Source of the DNA: Leifsonia poae
GTDB lineage: Bacteria > Actinomycetota > Actinomycetes > Actinomycetales > Microbacteriaceae
NCBI RefSeq assembly: GCF_020009625.1
Contig: NZ_JAIHLP010000002.1
Location: 2,790,001 to 2,854,000, forward strand
DNA length: 64,000 nucleotides
Direction: 5' to 3'
The position numbers and the translations under genes are program-made. Of this stretch, positions 1-8,111 are shown one piece after another. Under the pieces are notes generated by a model. The model ran no database searches and had not been told where the DNA came from. It was given only the letters and a program-made list of their open reading frames with translations. Each line of letters starts with the position of its first letter. Position 1 is the stretch's first letter.

Positions 1-134
1 GCGCCGTCGTGCGGGGCGTTTCGGGTGCCGGGCTGAGGGCGCACTCATCGAAGGTCTTTCCGTCGGGGATGGTTCGACGATATCGGCACGGTCCGACGTC
101 GAACCGAGTTCCCCGGCGGCGGGCGGCGGACCAC

Positions 135-140
135 TAAAGT
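135..140 (+). promoter_or_regulatory. -10 element for AI-2E exporter
   Basis: TAAAGT fits the actinobacterial TAnnnT -10 pattern. It is followed by a short leader with a GGGAGG ribosome binding site 5 bases before the ATG at 168. No convincing -35 is visible. Confidence 0.4.
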
Positions 141-167
141 GGGCAGCATCGAGCGCCGGGAGGCGAA

Positions 168-1328
168 ATGAAACGTCAGCTGAGACGCGAACCCCGCACG
201 GAGCCGGCGAAACCCGAACCGAACCCGGCGCCGGCGACCGCCGGCGCACCGGCGACCGTCGCCGCGCCGCAGGTCGAGACCGGCGGCACCTCCACCCGCA
301 GCCCGTTGCGCTGGGGGTACGCGGTGACCTTGGGTGCAGTCGGGGCGATCATCACCGGCCTCGCGCTCTACGGCCTGCGCTCGATCATCTTCTCGGTGTT
401 CCTCGCCCTGTTCATCACTGTTGGGCTCGACCCCCTCATCCGCTGGTTCCAGCGTCGGCACATGTCGCGGGCGTGGGCTCTCGTCACGGTCATCCTGCTC
501 GTCATCGCAGTGCTGATCACGATCATCTGGGTGGTGCTGCCGCTGGTGATCCAGCAGATCCAGTTCCTCGCGACCACGATCCCGAAGGAGGTCGCGAACC
601 TCAAAGAGCAGGGCTGGTTCGACCCGGCCAACGCGTCGAGCAATGGCGTGATCGGCGCGTTCGTCAACTGGGTCGCCGAACAGGCGAAAGATCCGGCGGT
701 GCTGGCGGCGTTCGGCTCCGGTGTGGTCGGGTTCGGGCTGTCGCTGGTCAACGGCCTCGCCTCCGGCTTCTTCATCGCCATTCTGGCGATCTACTTCATC
801 GCGACCTACGACGCCACAAAACAGGCGGGCTACAAGCTGGTTTCCGCCTCGCGTCGCCCGGCGTTCATCAGCTACACCGAGCGCATCCTGCAGAACTTCG
901 GCAAGTACCTCAGCGGGATGGTCGTCCTCGCGTTCTGCAACGCCGTCTTCAGCGTGATCCTGTTGGTGCTCACGGGCGTGCCCGGTGCGTTCCTCATCGG
1001 GCTTCTGGCCTTCTTCATCACGCTCATCCCGCTCATCGGAACCATTCTCACGACCGCGGTGATGACGGTGCTCGCCTTCATCCATTCGCCCGTCTCGGGG
1101 CTCTTCGTGCTGATCTTCATGCTCATCTACATGCAGGTGGAGGCATACATCCTCACGCCGAAAGTGATGGGGAAGGCGGTGCAGGTTCCCGGGTCGGTGG
1201 TGCTGATCTCGGCGCTCGCGGGGTCGACCCTGTTCGGGCTTCCGGGGGCCCTCGTGGCGATCCCGATCTCGGCGGGGATCATCCTGATCATCAAAGAGAT
1301 CGTGATGCCCCGCAAGGAGCGCGCCTGA
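168..1328 (+). CDS. AI-2E family transporter
   Basis: 386-residue polytopic membrane protein of the AI-2E/TqsA (PF01594) family, whose members export small molecules or exchange ions; the substrate here is unknown. About 50 Pro/Ala-rich cytosolic residues precede two hydrophobic hairpins, a soluble loop and a block of C-terminal membrane segments with the family's LLAFFITLIPLIGTILTT and GLPGALVAIPI stretches. The ATG has a good ribosome binding site (GGGAGG). It stands alone. A second member of the family lies at 55769. Family assignment is firm; function is inferred only at family level. Confidence 0.9.
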   Translation: MKRQLRREPRTEPAKPEPNPAPATAGAPATVAAPQVETGGTSTRSPLRWGYAVTLGAVGAIITGLALYGLRSIIFSVFLALFITVGLDPLIRWFQRRHMSRAWALVTVILLVIAVLITIIWVVLPLVIQQIQFLATTIPKEVANLKEQGWFDPANASSNGVIGAFVNWVAEQAKDPAVLAAFGSGVVGFGLSLVNGLASGFFIAILAIYFIATYDATKQAGYKLVSASRRPAFISYTERILQNFGKYLSGMVVLAFCNAVFSVILLVLTGVPGAFLIGLLAFFITLIPLIGTILTTAVMTVLAFIHSPVSGLFVLIFMLIYMQVEAYILTPKVMGKAVQVPGSVVLISALAGSTLFGLPGALVAIPISAGIILIIKEIVMPRKERA

Positions 1329-1333
1329 CCCCA

Positions 1334-1360
1334 GCGTGAACATTTGTGCCGAATGTCGAC
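1334..1360. repeat. single arm of REP-like intergenic repeat
   Basis: GAACATTTGTGCCGAATGTC lies 6 bases after the AI-2E gene stop and differs by one base from the left arm of the inverted pair at 6467-6535. It appears to be a solo copy of the same dispersed element. Confidence 0.55.
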
Positions 1361-1438
1361 TCTGAGGCGAGGTTTCGCGTCATGTGGCGCAAAAGACTGC
1401 CGCGCGGGAAGGGCTGGAGACGCGTCATAGCAATCCCA

Positions 1439-1444
1439 TAGAAT
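1439..1444 (+). promoter_or_regulatory. -10 element, leaderless start
   Basis: TAGAAT is followed by exactly six bases and then the ATG at 1451. This spacing puts transcription and translation starts at about the same base. No ribosome binding site is present, which supports a leaderless mRNA. Confidence 0.6.
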
Positions 1445-1450
1445 CACCGC

Positions 1451-1834
1451 ATGCTCGTCATTCTGCCGTTTCTGACGTTCGCGCTGTTCCTGGGGGCACT
1501 GATCGACATCATCCTGCGCCGGGACGACCGAGTGCGGCACCTGCCCAAGTTCGTCTGGATCCTCATCGTGATCCTGCTCCCGCTGATCGGGAGCGTGCTG
1601 TGGTTCGCGATCGGGCGCGAATACAACTCGGCCGGCCCGAGTGTGCTCTCCATGCCGCGGGCGGCCCGCGGCGGCGCGCGCATCCCGTCACCGCCGGTCG
1701 AGCCGCAGCGGCAGGCGCCCTCGACGGAGGAGCAGCTGGCCGCGCTGGAACGGGAGATCGCGTTCTACGAGAACCGCGACCGCGTCAAAGAGCTCGAAGC
1801 CGAGATCGAGCGCCGGCGCAAAGCGGCGGAGTGA
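1451..1834 (+). CDS. PLDc_N domain membrane protein
   Basis: 127 residues. Two N-terminal membrane segments (about residues 1-20 and 33-52) with the PLDc_N signature (ALFLGALIDIILR, then LPKFVWILIVILLPLIGSVLWFAIG) are followed by a charged coiled-coil tail (about residues 88-127, rich in Glu/Arg). This domain sits at the N terminus of cardiolipin synthases but is also found alone, as here, without the HKD catalytic part. Its role when alone is unknown. Transcription looks leaderless. Confidence 0.85.
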   Translation: MLVILPFLTFALFLGALIDIILRRDDRVRHLPKFVWILIVILLPLIGSVLWFAIGREYNSAGPSVLSMPRAARGGARIPSPPVEPQRQAPSTEEQLAALEREIAFYENRDRVKELEAEIERRRKAAE

Positions 1835-1855
1835 CCCCCGCCGCCGCGCCCGGGC

Positions 1856-2185
1856 TCACTCCCAGACCATGAACGGGCGCAGTTCGAGCTGACCGTTGCG
1901 GGCCATCGGATGCCGCGAGGCGATCTCGATGGCCTCCTCCAGGTTCTCGCACTCCAGAATGTCGAAGCCGCAGATCCACTCCTTGGTCTCGGCGAACGGC
2001 CCGTCGGTCACGAGCCGCTTCCCGTCGCGCACGCGCACGATCGTCGACTGCGCGGGCGGTTGCAGCACTTCGCCGATGATCCGCTTGCCGGCGGAATCGT
2101 TCTCGTTCACCCAGATGTCGACGTCGGAATCGTCGGGGGTGGTGTCGGGTGCCGAGTCGCTCACGACGAACATCATGTACTTCAT
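1856..2185 (-). CDS. YciI family protein
   Basis: 109 residues with the YCII-related fold: MKYMMFV start, a TDGPFAETKEWICGFDILE core and an EAIEIASRHP helix. Proteins of this type are often found with ECF sigma factors or as small dimeric ferredoxin-fold enzymes of unknown activity; no sigma factor lies next to it. An AGAGGAAG ribosome binding site supports the ATG. It converges on the PLDc_N gene with only 21 bases between the stops. Confidence 0.85.
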   Translation of the reverse strand: MKYMMFVVSDSAPDTTPDDSDVDIWVNENDSAGKRIIGEVLQPPAQSTIVRVRDGKRLVTDGPFAETKEWICGFDILECENLEEAIEIASRHPMARNGQLELRPFMVWE

Positions 2186-2312
2186 GGTTCTTCCTCTCGA
2201 TCAAGAACTGTCCATGGTGTCGTCGAACGGCATCCGGCGATGTCGACATTCTCGCGAGAAATCGTGGGGACGGCCACCGCCGGCACGCCTGGACGGGCGT
2301 CGCGCGAGAATT

Positions 2313-2318
2313 TAGGCT
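2313..2318 (+). promoter_or_regulatory. -10 element, leaderless start
   Basis: TAGGCT is followed by six bases and the GTG at 2325. No ribosome binding site is seen. Confidence 0.5.
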
Positions 2319-2324
2319 GGAATC

Positions 2325-2975
2325 GTGGCGGACGGAACGGGGCGGAGCGACTCGAAGGTCAACGCAGCCCGCTATCGCGTCGACCGGCTTGCGAACGAGA
2401 CCGAAGCGGCCGGGGAGGCACCCGAGTCCGCCGACGCATCCGCCGGCGCATCCGCCGACGAGGGCAGCGGTGCGGCCGGCCGGTCGACAGTGGAGGCCCG
2501 GGCGCAGTTCGTCGAGACCTCGATCCAGCAGGCGATCCGGCGCGGCGAGTTCGACAACCTGCCGGGCGCGGGAAAACCGCTGACGAACCTGCAGCAGACA
2601 TACGACCCCGATTGGTGGATCCGCCAGAAGATCGAACGCGAACGACTGACCGGTCTCGGCCCGCCGGCGCTCACCCTGCGCACCGAGAACGCCGGACTGG
2701 ATGCGCGCATCGCGGCGACGACGACGGAGCACGCCGTGCGGGTGCTGCTCGAGGAGTTCAACGCGCGGGTCGTGGAGGCGCGACGACAGCTGCAGGGAGG
2801 CCCACCCGTCGTCACCCCCACCCGCGATGTCGACGAGGAACTCGCCCGCTGGCGCGAGACCCGGCTGGCCCGGCAGCGCGAACGGGAGGCGGAGCGCGAA
2901 CGCGACGAGGCGGAGCGTGCGGCGCTCACCCGGCGGGAGCGGCGGCGGCGCGCACGCCGTGCCGGTAGGACATGA
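2325..2975 (+). CDS. DUF1992 domain protein
   Basis: 216 residues. The DUF1992 (DnaJ homologue subfamily C member 28-type) domain covers about residues 55-130, with FVETSIQQAIRRGEFDNLPG, GAGKPL and the DWWIRQKIERERL stretch. The first 50 residues are Ala/Glu/Ser-rich and probably disordered; the last 45 are an Arg/Glu-rich helix. No J domain is present. Molecular function is unknown. The gene uses a leaderless-looking GTG start and is followed after 7 bases by the LysR gene. Confidence 0.85.
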   Translation: MADGTGRSDSKVNAARYRVDRLANETEAAGEAPESADASAGASADEGSGAAGRSTVEARAQFVETSIQQAIRRGEFDNLPGAGKPLTNLQQTYDPDWWIRQKIERERLTGLGPPALTLRTENAGLDARIAATTTEHAVRVLLEEFNARVVEARRQLQGGPPVVTPTRDVDEELARWRETRLARQREREAERERDEAERAALTRRERRRRARRAGRT

Positions 2976-2982
2976 TGTGGGA

Positions 2983-3849
2983 ATGAGGATCGACGAGATC
3001 GCGTACTTCCGCGAGCTGGCCGCGGATGGGCAGATCACCCACACCGCGGAGGCTCTGGACATCTCGCCGGCGATGCTGTCCAAATCGCTGGGGCGTCTCG
3101 AAGCCGAGGTCGGCGTGCAGCTCTTCGACCGCCACAAGAACCGGCTCGAATTGAACGGCTTCGGGGAGATCCTTCTCGCCCACGTCGTGCGCGCCCTCAC
3201 CGAATTGGACACGGCCCAGGCCCGGATCGACGCGCTGCGCGACCCGACCGCCGGGGTGGTGTCGATCGCGTACGTGTCGTCGTTCGGCAGCTGGCTCATC
3301 CCACGAATCGTCAGCGACTACCGTCAGATCTTCCCGCAGATCCGGTTCGCGTTCGACGGCGGAACGGCCGATGCCGTGCTGGACGCGCTGCGCTCCGGCT
3401 CGGTCGACCTGGCGTTCCTCAGCCCCGAACCCCACGAGCGTGACATCGACTGGCGCCCGCTCACCTCGGAACGGCTGGCGCTCGGGGTGCCGGCCGAGCA
3501 TCCCCTCGCCGGCCGCGCTCAGCTGACCGCGCTCGAGGTGGAAGACGAGACGTTCGTCGCGATGACGCGCGACTCGGGCCTGCGCCAGATCGCCGACGCC
3601 TACTTCTCGACGCGCGGTGTCGTGCCGCGGGTGGTCATGGAGGTCACCGAGCTGGCGACGCTTCGCGGCCTGGTGCGTGCGGGTGTCGGCGTCGCGCTGC
3701 TCCCCGACTCGGCCGGGGGCGAAGGGATGGCCTTGGTGCCATTGAAGGACGAGCCTGTGCGCACGATCGGCCTGGCCACCAACCGCGCACGCAGCCAGTC
3801 GGCCGCCGCAGCACAGTTCGCACGATTCGTTCAGGAGGAGTGGTCGTGA
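2983..3849 (+). CDS. LysR family transcriptional regulator
   Basis: 288 residues. N-terminal winged HTH (about residues 1-62: AYFRELAADGQITHTAEALD, then SKSLGRLEAEVGVQLFDR) and a LysR-type effector-binding domain (about 88-285). The ATG at 2983 is chosen because homologous sequence begins at MRIDEIAYF. Its stop overlaps the ATG of the formylglycine-generating enzyme (TGATG), so the two are translationally coupled. The ligand is unknown; control of the FGE or of sulfur scavenging is an inference from this coupling. Confidence 0.9.
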   Translation: MRIDEIAYFRELAADGQITHTAEALDISPAMLSKSLGRLEAEVGVQLFDRHKNRLELNGFGEILLAHVVRALTELDTAQARIDALRDPTAGVVSIAYVSSFGSWLIPRIVSDYRQIFPQIRFAFDGGTADAVLDALRSGSVDLAFLSPEPHERDIDWRPLTSERLALGVPAEHPLAGRAQLTALEVEDETFVAMTRDSGLRQIADAYFSTRGVVPRVVMEVTELATLRGLVRAGVGVALLPDSAGGEGMALVPLKDEPVRTIGLATNRARSQSAAAAQFARFVQEEWS

Positions 3850-4823
3850 TGGCGGAATCGACGATGGTCCGCATTCCGGGAGGAACGTTCTCGATGGGCT
3901 CGACGGCGTTCTACCCGGAGGAGGGGCCGGTGCACGCAGTGTCGGTGGCGCCGTTCGAGCTGGACGCGCATCCGGTGACCAACGACGAGTTCGCGTGTTT
4001 CGTCGCCGACACCGGTTATCTGACGGTGGCCGAGCGTGAGCTCGATCCGGCCGACTTCCCCGGTGCTGCGGCGGACGACCTGGTTCCGGGCGGGCTGGTG
4101 TTCGCCGCGACGGCGGGGCCGGTCGACCTGGGGGATTGGCGGCAGTGGTGGCGGTGGGGTGCGGGTGCGAACTGGCGGCACCCGTTCGGCCCCGACTCGA
4201 CGCTCACGGGCAAGGGCGCGCATCCGGTGGTGCAGGTGTCATTCGAGGACGCGAGCAGCTACGCGGTCTGGGCCGGAAAACGGCTGCCCACCGAGGCGGA
4301 GTGGGAGTATGCCGCCCGGGGCGGGGGCGACGACACGCTGCCATACGCGTGGGGTGCCGAACCGCGCCGCGACGGACAGCTGATGGCGAACACCTGGCAG
4401 GGCCGGTTCCCCTACCTGAACACGGGGGCGGACAGCTGGGTGGGAACCTCCCCTGTCGGGAGCTTCGCGCTGAACGGGTTCGGACTCTCCGACATGATCG
4501 GGAATGTGTGGGAGTGGACCTCGACCTACTACGCTCAGCGGCACGTCGTCGACGGCGTCGGCGTGCCCACGCCCGCCGGCAGCGTCGACCTGCTCGGGTC
4601 GGGACAACCCGCGAGCGGCGAGGCCTGCGGATGCGGGTGCAGCCCCGACGCCGACGCCCGAGGGGCGAGCGCGGAGCCGGGGTCGAGCATCCCCCGCCGT
4701 GCGCTCAAAGGCGGTTCGCACCTTTGTGCGCCGGAGTACTGCCTGCGCTACCGGCCGGCGGCCCGCTCGCCGCAGGCGGAGGACACGGCCACCACCCACA
4801 TCGGTTTCCGCTGCGCGCGGTGA
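3849..4823 (+). CDS. formylglycine-generating enzyme
   Basis: 324 residues, SUMF1/FGE-sulfatase fold. FGE oxidises the cysteine of a CxPxR motif in sulfatases to C-alpha-formylglycine using copper and oxygen. Visible hallmarks are IPGGTFSMGS near the N terminus, LPTEAEWEYAARGG, GNVWEWT and the C-terminal GGSHLCAPEYCLRYRPAAR with the two active-site cysteines, ending GFRC. A Cys-rich insert (ACGCGC) lies around residues 260-266. The ATG at 3849 has an AGGAG 8 bases upstream. The probable client is the CSPTR arylsulfatase at 50989-53352. Confidence 0.92.
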   Translation: MAESTMVRIPGGTFSMGSTAFYPEEGPVHAVSVAPFELDAHPVTNDEFACFVADTGYLTVAERELDPADFPGAAADDLVPGGLVFAATAGPVDLGDWRQWWRWGAGANWRHPFGPDSTLTGKGAHPVVQVSFEDASSYAVWAGKRLPTEAEWEYAARGGGDDTLPYAWGAEPRRDGQLMANTWQGRFPYLNTGADSWVGTSPVGSFALNGFGLSDMIGNVWEWTSTYYAQRHVVDGVGVPTPAGSVDLLGSGQPASGEACGCGCSPDADARGASAEPGSSIPRRALKGGSHLCAPEYCLRYRPAARSPQAEDTATTHIGFRCAR

Positions 4824-4928
4824 CACTCGGCGTCGCCAACGCGGGGTGACGCGCGGTTGTGCGATGTTGTGTTGCGCTTCGTGACATGCCTGCTCGCGCG
4901 CGGTGCGCATCCACGCCACTCTGCTGAT

Positions 4929-5477
4929 ATGACCCTCATCGACACCTCTTCGGCCGGCGAGCTCGCCGCCGAGCGCGCCACCCGACTCACCGACGCCGGG
5001 TCGGCCTGGAACGACCGCATCGCGGCCGATCAGAAGAACGCCCACCTCACCTACCGCGTGCGCGGTGTGGGCGAAGGCTCCGTCGCCTCGCGCATCACCG
5101 CGGGCAAGCACGAGTTCCTCGTGGACGAGCCGGCCGCGCTCGCCGGTGACGACCTCGGGGCGAGCCCGGTCGAGTTCGCACTGGGCGCGCTCATCTCGTG
5201 CCAGATCGTGGTCTACCGGCTGTATGCCCAGGCGCTCGGCATCGTGGTCGACGACATCAGCATCGACGCGGAGGGCGACCTCGACGCGCGCCGGCTGTTC
5301 GGCATCGACGAGACCGTGCGGGCCGGATTCGGCGCGGTGCGGCTGAACATCAGCATCACCGGCCCCGAGTCGGAGGAGCGCTACCAGGAGCTGCGGGCAG
5401 CGGTCGACGCCCACTGCCCGGTGCTCGACCTCTTCGCCAATCCGACGCCGGTCGAGGTCACCGTCACGAAGGCCTGA
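4929..5477 (+). CDS. OsmC family protein
   Basis: 182 residues. OsmC/Ohr-like fold with both catalytic-type cysteines in context (FALGALISCQIVVYR and VDAHCPVLDLF). Members reduce organic peroxides with lipoyl or thiol donors; some lack peroxidase activity. The ATG at 4929 is preferred because family similarity begins there. No strong ribosome binding site is seen. It follows the FGE gene after 105 bases and may have its own promoter. Confidence 0.88.
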   Translation: MTLIDTSSAGELAAERATRLTDAGSAWNDRIAADQKNAHLTYRVRGVGEGSVASRITAGKHEFLVDEPAALAGDDLGASPVEFALGALISCQIVVYRLYAQALGIVVDDISIDAEGDLDARRLFGIDETVRAGFGAVRLNISITGPESEERYQELRAAVDAHCPVLDLFANPTPVEVTVTKA

Positions 5478-5506
5478 ACTCCCGCCCGTTCCCGCGCCGA
5501 TCGTGC

Positions 5507-5512
5507 CATGAT
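5507..5512 (+). promoter_or_regulatory. -10 element, leaderless start
   Basis: CATGAT, a near-match to TAnnnT, lies exactly six bases before the GTG at 5519. The same spacing is seen at several other genes in this window. Confidence 0.4.
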
Positions 5513-5518
5513 CGGGGT

Positions 5519-6463
5519 GTGACCGGGCCAGTGATGCTCCTCGACACCGCGTCGTTGTACTACCGGGCGTTCTACGGAGTGCCCGACACCGTCCGCACGC
5601 CCGACGGCCGGCCGGTCAACGCCGTGCGCGGGCTCCTCGACATCATCGCCCGGCTCGTGACCGAGTTCGAACCCGACGCGCTCGTGGCGTGCTGGGACGA
5701 TGCGTGGCGGCCCCGCTGGCGGGTGGAACTCATCCCGAGCTACAAGCTGCATCGGGTGGCGGAGTTCGTGCCGAACGGGGTGGACGTCGAGGAGGCGCCC
5801 GACGACCTGGTGCAGCAGGTTCCGATGGTGCGGCAGGCGCTCGAGACGTTCGGTGTGACCGTGCTCGGTGCCGCGGACCACGAGGCCGACGATGTGATCG
5901 GTTCTCTCGCGGCCCAGGCCACCGGCGCGGTGGATATCGTCACAGGCGACCGCGACCTGTTCCAGCTGGTAGACGATGCGCGGCGGGCACGCGTGATCTA
6001 CACCGCCCGCGGCATGAGCCACCTGGAGGTTCTGACCGACGACGTCGTGCAGGCCAAGTACGGGATCGCGCCGCAGCAGTACGCCGATTTCGCCGTGCTG
6101 CGCGGGGATGCGTCCGACGGGCTCCCGGGTGTCGCGGGCGTCGGCGAGAAGACGGCGGCGGGCCTGCTGCGCGAGTTCGGCGATCTGCGCGGAGTGATCA
6201 CGGCGGCGGCGGATGCGTCGACGGCGCTCGCGGCCGGCTTGCGTGCGAAGATCGTCGCCGCCGCAGACTACCTCGCTGTGGCGCCCCGCGTGGTCGAGGT
6301 GGTGCGCGACCTCGATCTCGGCGAGGTGGATGCGCGCATCCGCCCGCTCACGGTCGAGCAGCGCGCTGCCATCGACCGGCTCAGCGAGGAGTGGGGTCTC
6401 GGCGGCTCCGCTGAGCGGGCACTCCGCGCCCTCAGCGCCCGCGCCGCCCCCCTGACCGACTGA
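5519..6463 (+). CDS. 5'-3' exonuclease, PolA N-domain type
   Basis: 314 residues with a PIN-like FEN domain followed by a helix-hairpin-helix: MLLDTASLYYRAFYG (first metal-binding Asp), ADHEADDVIG and TGDRDLFQLV (acidic clusters), then GDASDGLPGVAGVGEKTA (DNA-binding HhH). It resembles the 5'-nuclease domain of DNA polymerase I without a polymerase and would act on flaps or RNA primers. GTG 5519 is the first plausible start and appears leaderless. Confidence 0.9.
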   Translation: MTGPVMLLDTASLYYRAFYGVPDTVRTPDGRPVNAVRGLLDIIARLVTEFEPDALVACWDDAWRPRWRVELIPSYKLHRVAEFVPNGVDVEEAPDDLVQQVPMVRQALETFGVTVLGAADHEADDVIGSLAAQATGAVDIVTGDRDLFQLVDDARRARVIYTARGMSHLEVLTDDVVQAKYGIAPQQYADFAVLRGDASDGLPGVAGVGEKTAAGLLREFGDLRGVITAAADASTALAAGLRAKIVAAADYLAVAPRVVEVVRDLDLGEVDARIRPLTVEQRAAIDRLSEEWGLGGSAERALRALSARAAPLTD

Positions 6464-6466
6464 GCC

Positions 6467-6535
6467 GCGCGAACATTTGTGCCAAATGTCGCGAACGCGC
6501 GAGCGGGAGGCGACATTTGGTGCAAATGTTCGCGC
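6467..6535. repeat. REP-like inverted repeat between convergent genes
   Basis: Two 26-base arms (6467-6492 and 6510-6535) pair with only two differences around a 17-base spacer. The arm core is GAACATTTGTGCCAAATGTC, also present once at 1334-1360. It sits between convergent stops and could act as a bidirectional terminator, but its recurrence suggests a dispersed repeat family. Confidence 0.7.
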
Positions 6536-6560
6536 GGTGGTGGGGGAGTGGCGGTGGGGG

Positions 6561-8006
6561 TTAGTCGAGGTCGATCTTTTTGCGGGTGCGGGCGACGACG
6601 GGGCCGAGGCCGAAGGCGATGAGCAGGAGGGCCACGATGCCGATCGCGAGCGGCAGACTGCCGCCCACGAGCGTGGGCAGGTTGAGCAGGATCAGCACGA
6701 GGAAGAAGAGCAGGCCGGCCAGCCCGAGCACGGGCGCGACGATCGTCTTCCAGCGGCTCGCCGGCTGGCGACGACGGGCGAAGAAGACCAGCACCGACAC
6801 GCTTGTCACGACCAGCAGCAGCACCACGCCCACAGACGAGAACCCAGCGAGCCACGTGTAGAACTGGTTGATCGGGTCGAGCCCGGTGATCGCCGCGACG
6901 ATGAGCAGCACGGCAACGACGGCGCCGGTGGCCACCGAGGCGCGGTGCGGGGATCCGAAACGCGGGTGCGGGATCGACAGGCGCTCCGGCAGCACATTCT
7001 TGCCCGACAGGGTGAAGAGGTAGCGCGAGACGATGTTGTGGAACGACAGGATGCACGCGAACAGGCTTGTGACGAAGAGCACCTGGATGATGTGCTCGCC
7101 GACCGTTCCGAGGTAGCGCTGGGTCACATCCGCCAGCAGGGTGCCGCCGTGGTCGGTGGCCGTCTTGACGACCGTGCTGTCACCGACGGCGCTGATCAGG
7201 GCCCAGCTCGACACCGCGTAGAAGACGCCGATCAGCACGAGCGACAGGTAGGTGGCGCGCGGGATCGTGCGGTCGGGGTCGCGTGCTTCGTCGCGGAAGA
7301 CGGCGGTGGCCTCGAACCCGATGAAGCTGAGGATCGCGAACAGGATGCCGAGCCCCGGAGCGCCCGAGAGGATCGCCGACGGTGTGACGATTCCGGTGGA
7401 GAGCCCTTCCGGCCCGCCGCCGGAGAACACGATCACCGCGTCGAGCACGACCACGATCGCCACTTCGGCGATCAGCAGAACGCCGAGAACGCGACCGGAG
7501 AGCTCGATGTTGCGGTAGCCGAGGAAGAGCACCACGACGAACGCGACGGCCGCATAGATCCACCACGGAACGCTCGGCACGCCGTAGGAGCCGAGGAGCG
7601 CGTTGACACCCGGGCCGAGGAGTCCGTACACCGCGGCCTCAAGGGTGAGATACGAGAGCAGGGCGGCGAACCCGGTTCCCAGCCCGGCGCTGCGCCCGAG
7701 CCCCTTGTGCACATAGGAGTAGAACGCGCCGGCCGAGGGGACGAACGGCGTCATGGTGGTGAAACCGATCGCGAACAGCAGCAGCACGACGGTGGCCACG
7801 ATGAACGTCGCGGGGAACCCCGAGCCGTTGCCGATCGCGATGCCGAGCGGAACCGGTCCGCCGATCACCCCGAGCGGGGAGGCGGCGGCCACCACCATGA
7901 ATACGATGCTGGCGACGCCGAGGTTGCCGCGCAGCGACTTCTTCGGGGCGGCGGGAGCGCCGCCGTCAGCAATACCGTCGGTGCGGATGGGGTCGTCGAT
8001 GGCCAT
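6561..8006 (-). CDS. APC family amino acid permease
   Basis: 481 residues, about 12 membrane segments. The N-terminal APC signature is visible (LGVASIVFMVVAAASPLGVIGG), as are GAFYSYVHKGLGRSAGLGTG and FIGFEATAVFRDEARDP, the last typical of amino acid/polyamine permeases. The ATG at 8006 has AGGAGA six bases upstream, so upstream codons are excluded. It lies 105 bases downstream of the FMN monooxygenase on the same strand; whether the two are co-transcribed is unclear. The substrate is not predictable. Confidence 0.9.
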   Translation of the reverse strand: MAIDDPIRTDGIADGGAPAAPKKSLRGNLGVASIVFMVVAAASPLGVIGGPVPLGIAIGNGSGFPATFIVATVVLLLFAIGFTTMTPFVPSAGAFYSYVHKGLGRSAGLGTGFAALLSYLTLEAAVYGLLGPGVNALLGSYGVPSVPWWIYAAVAFVVVLFLGYRNIELSGRVLGVLLIAEVAIVVVLDAVIVFSGGGPEGLSTGIVTPSAILSGAPGLGILFAILSFIGFEATAVFRDEARDPDRTIPRATYLSLVLIGVFYAVSSWALISAVGDSTVVKTATDHGGTLLADVTQRYLGTVGEHIIQVLFVTSLFACILSFHNIVSRYLFTLSGKNVLPERLSIPHPRFGSPHRASVATGAVVAVLLIVAAITGLDPINQFYTWLAGFSSVGVVLLLVVTSVSVLVFFARRRQPASRWKTIVAPVLGLAGLLFFLVLILLNLPTLVGGSLPLAIGIVALLLIAFGLGPVVARTRKKIDLD

Positions 8007-8111
8007 GAGGGTCTCCTGCGGGAAGGCGCGGGGGCGCCGGTCGGGTTGACGGGGCAAACCTAGCGGGGGAGTCGCGGTGTGCGCTCGTTCGATGACCGAA
8101 TGTTTCTTCGC

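Noticed and set aside
45..1343. 432-codon open frame on the minus strand
   Set aside because: Antisense to the AI-2E family exporter, with an extremely His/Asp/Arg/Glu-rich composition.
6477..8063. 528-codon open frame on the plus strand
   Set aside because: Antisense to the APC permease; charged low-complexity content and no start context.
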